Origin: CAZICM01 sp964537685
GTDB taxonomy: Bacteria; Myxococcota_A; Polyangia; Polyangiales; Polyangiaceae
Assembly: GCA_964537685.1 (NCBI GenBank)
Contig: CAZICM010000038.1
Location: 1-64,000 of the forward strand
Direction: 5' to 3'
DNA length: 64,000 nt
In this document: positions 42,901 through 52,947 of the stretch, piece by piece
How positions within the stretch are numbered: position 1 is the stretch's first letter
How the letters are laid out: each line of letters begins with the position of its first letter
Position numbers and translations under genes: made by a program
The notes under the pieces: model-generated
Seen by the model: only the letters and a program-made list of their open reading frames with translations
What the model was told of the DNA's origin: nothing
Databases searched by the model: none

Positions 42901-44006
42901 CAATTCTGTTGGATTGAAGCGGCGGCGCTCTTTAGCTTCTCAATCTTCTCATCCTTGCTGAGCGACACCTTTGCGACCTCAGCCGAAGTCATTCCCGCCC
43001 TGAGCACGCGCACTTCATCGCCGATACCCACGACGGCCTTTCCCACCCGGGCAAAGAGCCACTCGACACTTGGTCCATCGCCGTCGGTGCGCATCAGCCG
43101 CACGGCGCCATCCAGCACGGTTTTTTCCTTCGCAGCGCCCGCCTGCTTACCCAAAAGCGAAAGCGCATCCTTGGCCTGCTCCACATCATTGCGTGAAAGC
43201 GCGGCAAACCGGTATCGCTTGGCCTCTTGTTTGTAATAACCAAAGGCGCCCGGTCCAAGCCCGGAGATCCCCAGCAAATCGCCCGTAATCAGACGCACGC
43301 CCAAAGGAAGCATGGCCTGTTTGGGAAGCATGGCCGCGGCCGGGGGAAGCGCGGTTTCGCCCGATAGCCTCAAACCCATTTCCTTGACGAGCGCGGGCAA
43401 TATTTTCTCGCCGGCGGCGCGGATGGCCGCCTCGGTCGCTGCATCGTCGTTATAGGTAATCTCGGCCAAATAAGGGCCTCGCCATAGATAGGCATTGCCG
43501 ACGCCCAAAGCCGCGGCGCCGCCCGCATCGATAGGCTTGGGCGTAGCCTCATCGGCCGGATCGCCGTCTCCCACGACGCGCTTGGTAAACATCCCATAGG
43601 CACCCTCGGACGAGCCAAACTTCGATAGGTGCACATTGATATTCGCCGCGGAGCCCGCGCCGTTGACATAGCGGGCTTCGAGCACGCGCTTTACTTGAAA
43701 GCCTTTATAGACTTCGCATTCGCCATCGAATAAATCGCAAATACCATCGAGAGGTAATGGGGCACTTTCACCAAAAGCCTTATCGCCGCCATTGGGATCC
43801 AAACAAAAACCGCTGCTCATTCTGGGCAAAAAGGCGGCGCTGGCCGAATCGGAAAGCGTGCCTCCGCCGCCTTTACAGGCATCGGCCTTTGCGCTTTGCG
43901 CGGCGGGCGGAGGGGGAGGCTCGCGCCGCGGAGGTTCTTCTGATTTACATCCCAAAAAGGCCGAGCCGGCAATCCAAACCCCTAAAAAACAAGCTGATAT
44001 TTTCAT
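42900..44006 (-). CDS. DUF6599-like lipoprotein
   Basis: 368 residues from the ATG at 44006, which gives a clean signal peptide (Lys2, hydrophobic core, lipobox FLGC); an ATG 27 bp earlier is possible. A Pro-rich linker is followed by a domain with CDLFDGECEVYKGFQVKRVL, VHLSKFGSSEGAYGMFTKRV and two further repeats of the same fold. This layout resembles the DUF6599 family seen widely in Myxococcota; the function is unknown. Divergent from the minor-pilin operon. Confidence 0.75.
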   Translation of the reverse strand: MKISACFLGVWIAGSAFLGCKSEEPPRREPPPPPAAQSAKADACKGGGGTLSDSASAAFLPRMSSGFCLDPNGGDKAFGESAPLPLDGICDLFDGECEVYKGFQVKRVLEARYVNGAGSAANINVHLSKFGSSEGAYGMFTKRVVGDGDPADEATPKPIDAGGAAALGVGNAYLWRGPYLAEITYNDDAATEAAIRAAGEKILPALVKEMGLRLSGETALPPAAAMLPKQAMLPLGVRLITGDLLGISGLGPGAFGYYKQEAKRYRFAALSRNDVEQAKDALSLLGKQAGAAKEKTVLDGAVRLMRTDGDGPSVEWLFARVGKAVVGIGDEVRVLRAGMTSAEVAKVSLSKDEKIEKLKSAAASIQQN

Positions 44007-44146
44007 AGCTATCCCGTGGCAGCCCCACTGCATCCAGAAGCGCTAGCACTTTTTTGCATAACACCGCAATCGTTAGCGGATTGCAGAGGGCAATGGCCCA
44101 TTGAATTCCCTGATATTTTTATTCACTTCCGCGTAATCTGCGAGGC

Positions 44147-44863
44147 ATGAGGCTTGCTTTTATCCTCCCCCCGATGGCTTTTCTCCATCTGGGCTCTGCC
44201 TCCACAATGCAACAAAACGCCTCGAACAAGCGGGCGCGCCGCCATTGCCGCATCGGTTTGCGGGGTTTCACACTGCTAGAAATCCTAACGGTCATTATCA
44301 TCATCAGCCTACTCGCGGCTATCGCGGCACCCGCATTTTCAAGGATGATCCGCGATCGGGGCGTCAGCCGCGCAACGCTTCAGGCCATGGATATTTACCG
44401 GATAGCGCGGGCGCGGGCGCTCGAGCGCGATGTGGTGATGGTGCGCTGGAATGCGGCAGGAGGCCCAAATGGCGTTCCCCGCATTGAATTTTTCGAGCCT
44501 GTGGTGACGGCCATTGGCGCCCTTCCGCCCACATGCCAAGGAACGGCCTGGGGACCTGGATCGCCTGCAAATCGCTCGATTGGAGCCTTAAATTTCTCGC
44601 CAATTCCCGCCAACAATCCCAATCCCGATGAAGCGGGCGCGAGCGAGCTTTCGCCGCCGATATTCCGCGATAGCGCGGGCGCGGTTCAATCCTTTGCCGA
44701 TATCTGCTTCACGGCCCGGGGAAAAAGCTTTATTCGCCTAAGCGACGGCGATCCATTCGTTCCCCTCACTGGCATCAATACGATCGAAATGAAGAACAAG
44801 CGCACCAATGTTATCCGCACCGTGTTTATCGCGCCCAACAGCCCTGCGAGGGTAGCGTTATGA
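44147..44863 (+). CDS. FimT/GspH-type minor pilin
   Basis: 238 residues as drawn, or 218 from an ATG at 44207. The prepilin site is G/FTLLEILTVIIIISLLAAI, with Glu at +5, so processing by PilD and methylation are expected. The globular part is short with one Cys pair (CQGTAW, DICFTARGKS). First gene of the run fimT-pilV-pilW-pilX-pilY1-lipoprotein, with a 4-bp overlap to the next. It would prime or cap type IV pili. Confidence 0.87.
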   Translation: MRLAFILPPMAFLHLGSASTMQQNASNKRARRHCRIGLRGFTLLEILTVIIIISLLAAIAAPAFSRMIRDRGVSRATLQAMDIYRIARARALERDVVMVRWNAAGGPNGVPRIEFFEPVVTAIGALPPTCQGTAWGPGSPANRSIGALNFSPIPANNPNPDEAGASELSPPIFRDSAGAVQSFADICFTARGKSFIRLSDGDPFVPLTGINTIEMKNKRTNVIRTVFIAPNSPARVAL

Positions 44864-45435
44864 AATCGATCAAATTCAGAGGATACACACTCATTGAAGT
44901 GGCTGTAGCGCTCGCGGTCCTCGGCGTAGGCGCCGCGGGCGTCATTGCCATTCAAAAAGCGACGGGCCTGGGAAGCGTCAATGCCCGCAATGTGACCACA
45001 GCCAATCGAATTGCCTCCAAATGGCTCGAACGCCTTCAAAACGACGCCCTAAGCTGGAACACCATCACAGGATATGGCTCATCGGCTTGGCTAAAAGAAG
45101 CGTCGCTACCCGCGGCTTTATGGAAAATCCCTACGGAATTGCCCAATTTTGGAGCGCCCGATGCCGACGTACTGGGGGCCGACATTTATCCGGGCGACCC
45201 ATCCACACCCGCATTTTGCACGCATCTTCGATTAACGGCGCTTCCAGGAAGCCTTGAAAACCCCTCGGGCGGACAGGCACCGCCCTATGTTCCGGCCATA
45301 CGCGCAGAAGTCCGCGTGTTCTGGAGCAAAAAAGGCCAGCCGGTGAATTGCGCGCTCGATCCAAGCACAATCACGCAAACCCGCGAGCTCTACGGATTTA
45401 TTCACCAAGTCGCGGCAATCACGGCGCCTCAATGA
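44860..45435 (+). CDS. pilV: PilV-type minor pilin
   Basis: 191 residues. Short leader MKSIKFRG followed by YTLIEVAVALAVLGVGAAGV, the PilV-like prepilin site with Glu5. A single helical stalk and a small head with FCTHLRLTALPG and VNCALDPSTITQ follow. ATGA overlaps join it to both neighbours, so the operon is translated as a unit. PilV helps initiate pilus assembly with PilW, PilX and PilY1. Confidence 0.87.
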   Translation: MKSIKFRGYTLIEVAVALAVLGVGAAGVIAIQKATGLGSVNARNVTTANRIASKWLERLQNDALSWNTITGYGSSAWLKEASLPAALWKIPTELPNFGAPDADVLGADIYPGDPSTPAFCTHLRLTALPGSLENPSGGQAPPYVPAIRAEVRVFWSKKGQPVNCALDPSTITQTRELYGFIHQVAAITAPQ

Positions 45436-46754
45436 AAACGGTCAAGACCGCCATGAAATCAACAGATTTTACATCCAAATCGATGCATTCCGGGTCCCGC
45501 GCTGGCGAGCGAGGCTTTACCCTTGTGGAAGTATTGGTTGCGGTGACCGCCGGATTGATGGTCTCGGCCGCCGCGTTTATACTCGCCCGGAATGCGACCC
45601 AATTCTTTCAAAATGAGGCGCGTATATCCTCGGCGCAGCTTTCGGCGATGATGGGCATTGAACGCTTGCTATCGGATCTCGATCGGGCGGCTTATTTATC
45701 GACGCCCAATATCCTCAACCAGAATCAAATTCCCAAAACGTGCATCGGCCCCGGCACACCTCCCAAGGGATTGGAAAACCTCTCTGCCCTCTTTATTGAA
45801 GAAGGCGGATCGATTAACGGAACCAATCCTTTGCCTCAGAGCATCGCCAATGACATGAATCCCGATCGCATCACCATTGGCGGCAGCTTTGACAACAACG
45901 ATGTATTCCCCGTCAATCTCATTCAAATTGGCGCCTCGGGGGGCTACACCATTTTCCTTTCGAAATATTCGCACAGCATGACCCGCGCCCAGGCCGCCGG
46001 GCAGAAGATATCCAATATCTTTAAAACCGGCCGATTTATCCGCCTGGTCGATCCGCAGGGCATTTTCGAATATTACGCCGAAATCACCGGCACAGACGAA
46101 CAGCAATTATCGGTTTCCACAGCCCCCTCCCCCTATATGCCTCAATCCGCGGATTCAGGCTGTGGTTTGGGAAATAGTTTTCATGTTGGATTCGTAGCCA
46201 ATCCCGTAACCCGTATCCGCTACGATATCCGCTCGCTTAAAAACAATGCGGCCTACAATGCGATTGTAAAACCTGTCAATCCAGAAGTAACCGGTGACAA
46301 CCAGCGTTCCGAGCTCGTCCGCGTTGAACTTCAAGCCAACGGCGATGAAATCGCCGACACCATCGAATTGGTGTCCGAATACGCCGTTGACCTTAAATTC
46401 GGCCTCACGGCATTCACGGCAAACACCGCCGCGCCCACTTCATTGACGACCGGCGCTTGCCAATCCGCTTTAGGTGGCACCCAATACGCTTGTCCCATTC
46501 CCATGCCCGCCGACGTATACACCCAATTGAGCGGCCCGCTTGGCAATGGAGCATCTCCCGAGCTTATCCGCAGCGTGCAAGTGCGCCTGGTAACGCGATC
46601 GCGCGCCCCCGATCGCGAAACGGATCTGGGCACAGGCCCCGATGGGCGCAAATATAGATTCCGCATCGATTTACCTGGATTCCCCGCGCCCAAATTCACA
46701 CGGCTGCGCACAGTTTATGCAGAAAAATATCTTCGCAACCAGGAGTCACGCTAA
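45432..46754 (+). CDS. pilW: PilW-type minor pilin
   Basis: 440 residues from the ATG overlapping the pilV stop. The leader is long (about 28 residues) and ends in RG/FTLVEVLVAVTAGLMVSAAAFILA, a prepilin site with Glu5. The globular part is large for PilW (usual length 250-350), with ERLLSDLDRAAYLSTPN near the stalk. An earlier in-frame start at 45348 lies inside pilV and is rejected. Confidence 0.87.
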   Translation: MKTVKTAMKSTDFTSKSMHSGSRAGERGFTLVEVLVAVTAGLMVSAAAFILARNATQFFQNEARISSAQLSAMMGIERLLSDLDRAAYLSTPNILNQNQIPKTCIGPGTPPKGLENLSALFIEEGGSINGTNPLPQSIANDMNPDRITIGGSFDNNDVFPVNLIQIGASGGYTIFLSKYSHSMTRAQAAGQKISNIFKTGRFIRLVDPQGIFEYYAEITGTDEQQLSVSTAPSPYMPQSADSGCGLGNSFHVGFVANPVTRIRYDIRSLKNNAAYNAIVKPVNPEVTGDNQRSELVRVELQANGDEIADTIELVSEYAVDLKFGLTAFTANTAAPTSLTTGACQSALGGTQYACPIPMPADVYTQLSGPLGNGASPELIRSVQVRLVTRSRAPDRETDLGTGPDGRKYRFRIDLPGFPAPKFTRLRTVYAEKYLRNQESR

Positions 46755-47416
46755 TGGTTCAGCCTAAAATCAACCGGGCGGCCCTGATATCTGATCGAAT
46801 TCGCCGCCGCCGCAGAGAAAGAGGCGCTTCGGTTTTCATCGTTGTACTTGTCATTACGATGTTAACGGCCATCGGTGTATTTGCGGCGCGCTCCACCCGG
46901 CTCAGCACAACAGCGGGCGGACATGCGCGGCAAATGACGCAAACCCATTATTTAAGCGAATATGGGATGAAACTTAGCATTGCGGCATTTCGCAGCGCCC
47001 CCAATGCATACCGCAATCAATTGGTAAAAAGCCCCGACGGCACATGCCTCGCAATGGCGAATGCCGTCGACGCCAAATGCATGAAGCTTTATCCATCGAG
47101 CCTCGAAAAACAGCTCTTTCCCGTCGGCCAAAACCAGGCACCGCTTGTTGAACAGCCCACGGCAACCCAAGCCGGAAGCCTTGGCCCCACGCCGCTCGAC
47201 GCCCCATTTTCGGTTGAAGTCACCAATCTCGTCGAAGGTAGAGCTGCACCCGGATACGATTTATCACCGACGAGCAGACCTCGATTTTGCATGAGCACAT
47301 TTACGATGACGGGCACCGCTCAAATACGCCCAGCAGGCGCGCCAACATGGACAAGCAGCGAAGCATCGCGCGCCTTCTTTACGTTTGGGCCTTTTGTTTG
47401 TTTGGATCAGCAGTAG
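46754..47416 (+). CDS. pilX: PilX-type minor pilin
   Basis: 220 residues. RRRRRERGASVFIVVLVITMLTAIGVFAARSTRL resembles the PilX N-terminus (RG/AS instead of FT at the cleavage site, common in this group). The helix is followed by YLSEYGMKLSIAAFRSAPNAYR and a small head with cysteines. Its start overlaps the pilW stop (TAATG). Needed with PilV, PilW and PilY1 for pilus priming. Confidence 0.8.
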   Translation: MVQPKINRAALISDRIRRRRRERGASVFIVVLVITMLTAIGVFAARSTRLSTTAGGHARQMTQTHYLSEYGMKLSIAAFRSAPNAYRNQLVKSPDGTCLAMANAVDAKCMKLYPSSLEKQLFPVGQNQAPLVEQPTATQAGSLGPTPLDAPFSVEVTNLVEGRAAPGYDLSPTSRPRFCMSTFTMTGTAQIRPAGAPTWTSSEASRAFFTFGPFVCLDQQ

Positions 47417-47428
47417 GCGGAGGATGTT

Positions 47429-50400
47429 ATGAGAAGAATTTCCCTGGCCATCAGCATTGCGGCGTTCAGCGCGCTCGCATCCCTTGCCGAAACCAGCGCT
47501 CAGGCACAACAACTGGATATTAATCCGCCCATTCCGAACGTATTGCTCCTTATCGACACATCCGGCTCGATGGAGAATATGATCAATGGCAAACGGCCTG
47601 AAGCCGCGGATGCCGTAAAAGATCCTGTTACCAATGCGCTTGGCTCGGCCGCTTGCACACCGGCGAGCCCAATGGCCGCCCATAAAATGAATCGCTGGGC
47701 AACGCTGCTTTCAGTGCTTACCGGCACGATCAATAACTTTTCCTGCGTCGCCGTGAACCGTTCAAGCGCCGCTTTCAAGAGCGAATACGGCTGGAATGGT
47801 TCAGATCCCTATGATTACAGATATTATCTCGATTTTCACCGCATCACATCGAATGGGTGCACGCCTGGCCCGGGCAGCATGACGCTCAATTGGGATACAT
47901 GGCCCGCCAATGCGATCAAATACCATGCCTGGAATGATGCGAACGCAGCCTGCGCCGCTCCTGGATGGCAGCAGCTTAACGATGGTATTCTCGATGTATT
48001 CAGGGATCGGGTGCGTTTTGGATTAATGACATTTGACACCCTTCCCAATCCAAGCACCGGCTCCAATGGCTCGCTTTCCGTCCCGCAGGCGGGCATGGAA
48101 GGCATGTGGAGTTATTATCTCAATTGGCAATCGGGAGGCTCGCCCGCGACGGGAAATCCGCCGAATTGCGGTCTCAATCCGATCGAAGTCGGAGCCCGCA
48201 ATCCATCCGCACCGCCGTGGGAAGGCCGGCTGATTCCATTTGGCGTTCCCGGCGCTCCATTCACTGAAATTAACCAAACCAACGATCGTATTCAGGAAGC
48301 CCTTATTTCAATGCGGCCCTACGGGGCGACACCGCTGGCCGGAATGCTTTCGGATGCCAAGGATTTTCTATTGTATGATACGGTCCACGGCTCCGGAAAC
48401 GATATGTATTTCTCGGGCGGCTGCAGAAAAACCTATATTTTGGTGCTCAGCGACGGCGAACCCAATCTCGATCTGCGCAAAGAATGTGAAACCGGCAATG
48501 GGAAATGCCCGTTTCAGCGGCCTTATGAAATATCCCATGAGCTTGCCACAAATCCCGATCCAAACCGTCGGGTTCAAACTTATGCCATTGGATTCGGCGT
48601 ATCCTCGGCCCAAACCGCGGCAGGCCCCGTCGATTGCAAGGCCCTCACCCAATTTGATTTAACCAATCCCAACGGAAAATGCAGCAATGCAACAGGCAAT
48701 CTCGCGGCCTGCTGCACATTGGGCAGAATTGCTTTTGAGGGCGGCACCGATCACGCTTATTTTGCCGACGATATTTCCTCACTAAAATCGACGCTTTCCC
48801 AAGTGCTCGCCGATATCGCCAAAGGCTCCACCAGCCGCACTGTTCCCGTGCTGGCATCGGCGGGCGGCGCAACAGCCGCATCCGGCAATGCATCGGCTGC
48901 GGGCTACCAATTCGTTTCGTCCTTTGATGTGCCTGTGTCCAGCGATATGTGGACCGGAAACCTCGAGCGCAAGCGCTATGTGTGCGAAGTCCAAAACGGA
49001 CAGCTCGGCGCCAATCTTAAGCCCATTAATGAAAGCATTGGCGACAGATTTCATGTAAATGTAAACAATTTTGATGCCGCCCATCCCCGCCAATTGTTTA
49101 CGGTAATCGGCACAAAGCAATTGACCGGTGAAATTTACTCCCGCCGCAGCATTCGCCTTGTTCCCAATGGAAACGACGGCATTGGCCAATACAGCGGAGC
49201 GATGACAGGCAACAATGCATTGCTCGACGGCACAGCATTCGCCGCAACGCTCAAAGTCAATTCAGAAGCATTGGAAATTCCTCCCAACGCACCTCCATCT
49301 GCCTGCGCCACAAGGCTTTCAGCCTCCGACGGTGTGACCTGCACCGAGCGCCTCATTCGATGGTATGTGGGCGAAAATAACCTGCCCCACGCTCCAGAGA
49401 CCCGGAAGAAGAGCGTGAGCTGCCCTGAATGCAGCGTTCTCGGCAGTATTTATCACTCCACACCCGTTATGGTTGCACCTCCCGTTGTGGCCCGCCGCGA
49501 CGAATCCTATGCTGTATTTGCAAGCGATCCAGTTGTCAGCAAACGTCCTGTTGTATTGTATACGGCGACGACCGATGGTCAGCTTCATGCATTTAAAGTG
49601 GCCGCGAGCGACGCCAATGATTCATTAAAAGTCGATACCGATTCCAATAATGAACTGTGGTCATTTATCCCGCCGCACGTCCTTCCGCACCTGCTTCCCA
49701 CCTACGATCAGCAGGCCATTTTATTGGATGGCGCGCCCATTGTAAAAGATGTAGTCTTTGAACGCACGCAATCTCAAGCCATTGCTGGAGGCAGCGCCGG
49801 CGGCGCGAAATGGAACACCATTCTTCTCGCGGGCGGAGGCGCGGGCGGAGGATTTTATTACGCGCTCGATATTACCAACCCTGCCGAGCCTAAATTCCTT
49901 TGGCAATTGGCAACATCCGATGATGGTTCACCGCTATTTGGCAAATCGGCTGTGACGCCCGCCATTGCGACCATTGGCTATAAAAAATCAGGCGACCCAG
50001 TTCTGCGGGAAATCGCCGTGGCCATTTTACCGGGCGGCACAGCACCTCTTAAAGCCGGCAACTGCCTCCGGGCTCAAAACAATTTCCCCAATATTCAATC
50101 GCCCAATGGATTTGCCCCGCGCCAATCCGTGCGTTGCTGGGGCGAATCCAATAGTCCCACACCCGGAGCCGCCCGTTCGATTTCGATCGTTCGTCTCGAC
50201 ACTGGCGAGGTATTGATGAATTTCCGGGGCGCGGCAACCGACGGCCCTGCAATGCCTAACGATCGGCATAAGATCGTACCCTTTGATTCTCCAATCACAG
50301 GCATTCCTGTCGCATTCCCAACTCAATCCGGCCAAGTGGCTGACCGCATTTTCGTCGGGGATGCCGATGGAACCCTCTGGCGCCTCGATCTGCGCAATCC

Positions 50401-51172
50401 TGAACCGCAGTTTTGGTCCGCCGAACTCGCCTGGGACGGCCATTCTCTCAATTCCGACACACCCAATTCCGGCGAGCCAATTCAAACTCCGCCTGTCATT
50501 TCAATCGATAACGTTGGCAACCCCGTCATTTTGTTTTCAACGGGAGATCAAGAAACGTTTACGGCGAGCAATGTTCAAACCCGCGTCTGGTCCATCAGCG
50601 AAAAACTCAATGGAACCAATTTCGTCCGCTCGGAAAATTGGGTGATTCCATTTTCGGACGGAAAGCGCGTGACAGGTCCGATTTCACTCTTCGACGGAAC
50701 GGCTTATTTCGCAACATATACACCGCCGCTCGGAAATAATACGGCTTGCGCGCTTGGATATGGCTCGGTGTGGGGCGTTCATTACATTAAAAAATATCAG
50801 GACGATCCCGCGGCCGATCCTCAATTGCCGCCCGGCGCAGGCAATCCTTTCCCGCAGGCTAAATATGCCGTCGACGCCGCCAATCTTGCCCAAGGCTATG
50901 TCTATTCAAAAGACCAGGCGCCCGGCACAACCGTATTTGGTGTCGCAATCGGCCAAGTGCCGTCGTGCTCCGATATCGGTGTATCCAACGATCCTTTCTT
51001 CGGCCCCGTGTGGAGTTTCAATCAAGCCAGCAACGGTGAATACAAACTCGTGTATCAAACGGGTAAATCAGGCGCTTCCTCGCAGGGCTCCGTTACCAAT
51101 ACCTACGAAGAAAATCTTCCGCCACCCAAACAATTCGTTAAGATTGACTCATGGGCAAGCATCGTCGAATAA
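47429..51172 (+). CDS. pilY1: PilY1-type pilus tip adhesin with VWA domain
   Basis: 1247 residues. Sec signal ends near SAQAQ. A von Willebrand A domain follows, with MIDAS DTSGSM at 43-48 and ILVLSDGEPNLDLRKE later. The C-terminal half is the PilY1 beta-propeller (VYSTPVMVAPP-like IYHSTPVMVAPPVVARRDES; VLYTATTDGQLHAFKV; IFVGDADGTLWRLDLRNPEP, with an Asp-rich calcium loop near residue 978). PilY1 caps type IV pili and functions in surface sensing and adhesion. It lies 12 bp after pilX with AGGAGG-like GGAGGA before the start. Confidence 0.93.
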   Translation: MRRISLAISIAAFSALASLAETSAQAQQLDINPPIPNVLLLIDTSGSMENMINGKRPEAADAVKDPVTNALGSAACTPASPMAAHKMNRWATLLSVLTGTINNFSCVAVNRSSAAFKSEYGWNGSDPYDYRYYLDFHRITSNGCTPGPGSMTLNWDTWPANAIKYHAWNDANAACAAPGWQQLNDGILDVFRDRVRFGLMTFDTLPNPSTGSNGSLSVPQAGMEGMWSYYLNWQSGGSPATGNPPNCGLNPIEVGARNPSAPPWEGRLIPFGVPGAPFTEINQTNDRIQEALISMRPYGATPLAGMLSDAKDFLLYDTVHGSGNDMYFSGGCRKTYILVLSDGEPNLDLRKECETGNGKCPFQRPYEISHELATNPDPNRRVQTYAIGFGVSSAQTAAGPVDCKALTQFDLTNPNGKCSNATGNLAACCTLGRIAFEGGTDHAYFADDISSLKSTLSQVLADIAKGSTSRTVPVLASAGGATAASGNASAAGYQFVSSFDVPVSSDMWTGNLERKRYVCEVQNGQLGANLKPINESIGDRFHVNVNNFDAAHPRQLFTVIGTKQLTGEIYSRRSIRLVPNGNDGIGQYSGAMTGNNALLDGTAFAATLKVNSEALEIPPNAPPSACATRLSASDGVTCTERLIRWYVGENNLPHAPETRKKSVSCPECSVLGSIYHSTPVMVAPPVVARRDESYAVFASDPVVSKRPVVLYTATTDGQLHAFKVAASDANDSLKVDTDSNNELWSFIPPHVLPHLLPTYDQQAILLDGAPIVKDVVFERTQSQAIAGGSAGGAKWNTILLAGGGAGGGFYYALDITNPAEPKFLWQLATSDDGSPLFGKSAVTPAIATIGYKKSGDPVLREIAVAILPGGTAPLKAGNCLRAQNNFPNIQSPNGFAPRQSVRCWGESNSPTPGAARSISIVRLDTGEVLMNFRGAATDGPAMPNDRHKIVPFDSPITGIPVAFPTQSGQVADRIFVGDADGTLWRLDLRNPEPQFWSAELAWDGHSLNSDTPNSGEPIQTPPVISIDNVGNPVILFSTGDQETFTASNVQTRVWSISEKLNGTNFVRSENWVIPFSDGKRVTGPISLFDGTAYFATYTPPLGNNTACALGYGSVWGVHYIKKYQDDPAADPQLPPGAGNPFPQAKYAVDAANLAQGYVYSKDQAPGTTVFGVAIGQVPSCSDIGVSNDPFFGPVWSFNQASNGEYKLVYQTGKSGASSQGSVTNTYEENLPPPKQFVKIDSWASIVE

Positions 51173-51678
51173 TTATCGCATTGGCCGCCATTTCGTGCGG
51201 ATTTATCGCGGGGTGCAAGGGAAAAAGCCCGGCTCCCGATAACGGCGCGCAAACTCCGACGCCTGCCGCAACGGCGCCCGCCGATCAATTGGCTCCGGGC
51301 GAACTCGCCTTGGGAAAAGAAGAAGCCTTCGGCCTCGTGCTTCCGCGCCGCATGCAAATTGAGGCGCGCTTCCCCGATGCCGTCTTCGCCCACGGCCAAA
51401 TTCCCGCCGAGCAAGTGGCCAATTACATTCGAAAATATATTGTTGCCGAACGAGTTGAAACCGGTCCGGCCAAAACCATTTTTGAAAAGGCCACGCTCAA
51501 AGAAAAACCGGCGGCTCAATTGCACATCGAAGTGATCGCCCAAGGCGCGCTCACCCAACTCGTCGTCCGCAATGAAAGCCGCGCCCCCGCCAAGGAAGGA
51601 TTGAGCGAGGAAGAGCGCTGGAAAGAGCTTGGCTTGACGCCTCAAGGCCAAGTGCTGGACCCGACCCAGCTCGAATAG
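51151..51678 (+). CDS. lipoprotein of the pilus operon
   Basis: 175 residues; start overlaps the end of pilY1 by 22 bp. Signal with lipobox IAGC (Cys22), then an Ala/Pro/Thr linker. The folded part includes PRRMQIEARFPDAVFAHGQI, QVANYIRKYIVAERVETG and a final LGLTPQGQVLDPTQLE. I recognise no family; place in the operon suggests a pilus accessory or assembly factor in the envelope. Confidence 0.78.
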   Translation: MGKHRRIIIALAAISCGFIAGCKGKSPAPDNGAQTPTPAATAPADQLAPGELALGKEEAFGLVLPRRMQIEARFPDAVFAHGQIPAEQVANYIRKYIVAERVETGPAKTIFEKATLKEKPAAQLHIEVIAQGALTQLVVRNESRAPAKEGLSEEERWKELGLTPQGQVLDPTQLE

Positions 51679-51724
51679 ACATTTAACGCTAGAAGCCCGT
51701 TCTTAAATCGGTTAAAGCGCTCCC

Positions 51725-52843
51725 GTGACCACCGCAGACGCTCAAACCCAATTGCGCCGTACTCCGCTCTACGAAGAACACCTGAAATCCCAGGGCCGGA
51801 TGGTGCCCTTCGCGGGCTGGGAAATGCCCGTTCAATACACAGGTGTGAGCGAGGAACACAAGGCGGTCCGCACCGCCGCCGGCCTCTTCGATGTTTCGCA
51901 CATGGGCGAACTCATCCTGGAAGGCGAATATTCGGGCCAGGTCGTCGATTATTTGATTACCAACAATGCAGGCGCCCTCGAAGATGGCCAGGCCGTCTAC
52001 ACAGCCGCCTGCAATGAGGCGGGCACCATTTTGGACGACCTCATCGTTTACCGCATCTCGCAAACGCGCTGGCTCATCGTCTGCAATGCGTCGAACCACG
52101 ATAAAATGGCCGCCCATTTCCGCAAGGCCGCCGAAAATCATTGCAACTTCGAAGACGTGTCCGACAAGACCGCGATGCTCGCGCTCCAAGGCCCCAAAGC
52201 CCTTGAAATCCTGGCGCTCACAGGCGGCGACGGCCCCGCGCTTTCTCAGTTAAAAAGTTTTCGCTTCCGCGATGCCGTGCTCGCCAATGTGCACTGCACC
52301 GTCGCGCGCACCGGCTACACGGGCGAAGACGGCGTGGAAATATTCTGCTCGCCCGAAGATGCGCCTGGCTTATGGCGAACATTGCTCGCGCTCGGCGCGC
52401 CGCTCGGCCTGGTTCCAGCGGGATTGGCCGCGCGCGATACCCTCCGCCTCGAGGCGAGGCTTTCTTTGTATGGAAATGATATCGACGAAACAACCAATCC
52501 CATCGAGGCGGGCCTGGGCTGGGTCGTCAAATTCGAAAAGGGCGATTTCATCGGACGGGCAGCCCTCGAAAAAATCAAGGCTCAAGGCCCTTCGCGCAAA
52601 TTGGTCGGCTTTGAAATGACCGGCCGCGGAATTGCCCGCCATGGTTATCCCCTCCTGGATAATTCAGGCGCCAAAGTGGGCATCTGCACCAGCGGCAGCC
52701 CGGCGCCGACGCTCGGCAAAAACATTGGAATGGGCTATTTACCCGCTTCCATGAGCGCGATTGGCACAACCTTTTTGGTCGATTGCCGGGGCCGCACGGT
52801 GGAAGCCACGGTTGTAAAAACCCCATTTTATAAGCGCGCCTAG
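51725..52843 (+). CDS. gcvT: GcvT, glycine cleavage aminomethyltransferase
   Basis: 372 residues, full length, GTG start. Conserved parts: FAGWEMPVQYTGVSEEHKAVR, GLFDVSHMGEL (with the conserved Asp), GYTGEDGVEIFC and a C-terminal barrel with SGSPAPTLGKNIGMGYLP. It moves the methylene group from the aminomethyl-lipoyl arm of GcvH to tetrahydrofolate. First of three genes in order T-H-P, 104 bp ahead of gcvH. No glycine riboswitch fits in the 46 bp before it. Confidence 0.96.
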   Translation: MTTADAQTQLRRTPLYEEHLKSQGRMVPFAGWEMPVQYTGVSEEHKAVRTAAGLFDVSHMGELILEGEYSGQVVDYLITNNAGALEDGQAVYTAACNEAGTILDDLIVYRISQTRWLIVCNASNHDKMAAHFRKAAENHCNFEDVSDKTAMLALQGPKALEILALTGGDGPALSQLKSFRFRDAVLANVHCTVARTGYTGEDGVEIFCSPEDAPGLWRTLLALGAPLGLVPAGLAARDTLRLEARLSLYGNDIDETTNPIEAGLGWVVKFEKGDFIGRAALEKIKAQGPSRKLVGFEMTGRGIARHGYPLLDNSGAKVGICTSGSPAPTLGKNIGMGYLPASMSAIGTTFLVDCRGRTVEATVVKTPFYKRA

Positions 52844-52947
52844 CAATTTAATCTAAATGCTATTTCATTGAATTGTATAGGCAACCGCTCATAAGTGTTT
52901 AATAGCGACTGCATTCAACAATTGAAATTGAATTGGAGCAAGTACAC

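Noticed and set aside
44048..44062. Sigma-54 promoter before the minor-pilin operon
   Set aside because: TAGCAC..TTGCA resembles the consensus, but the GG is altered and the spacing is one base short.
51679..51724. Glycine riboswitch before gcvT
   Set aside because: Only 46 bp separate gcvT from the preceding gene, too short for the aptamer, and no riboswitch-like stem is visible.
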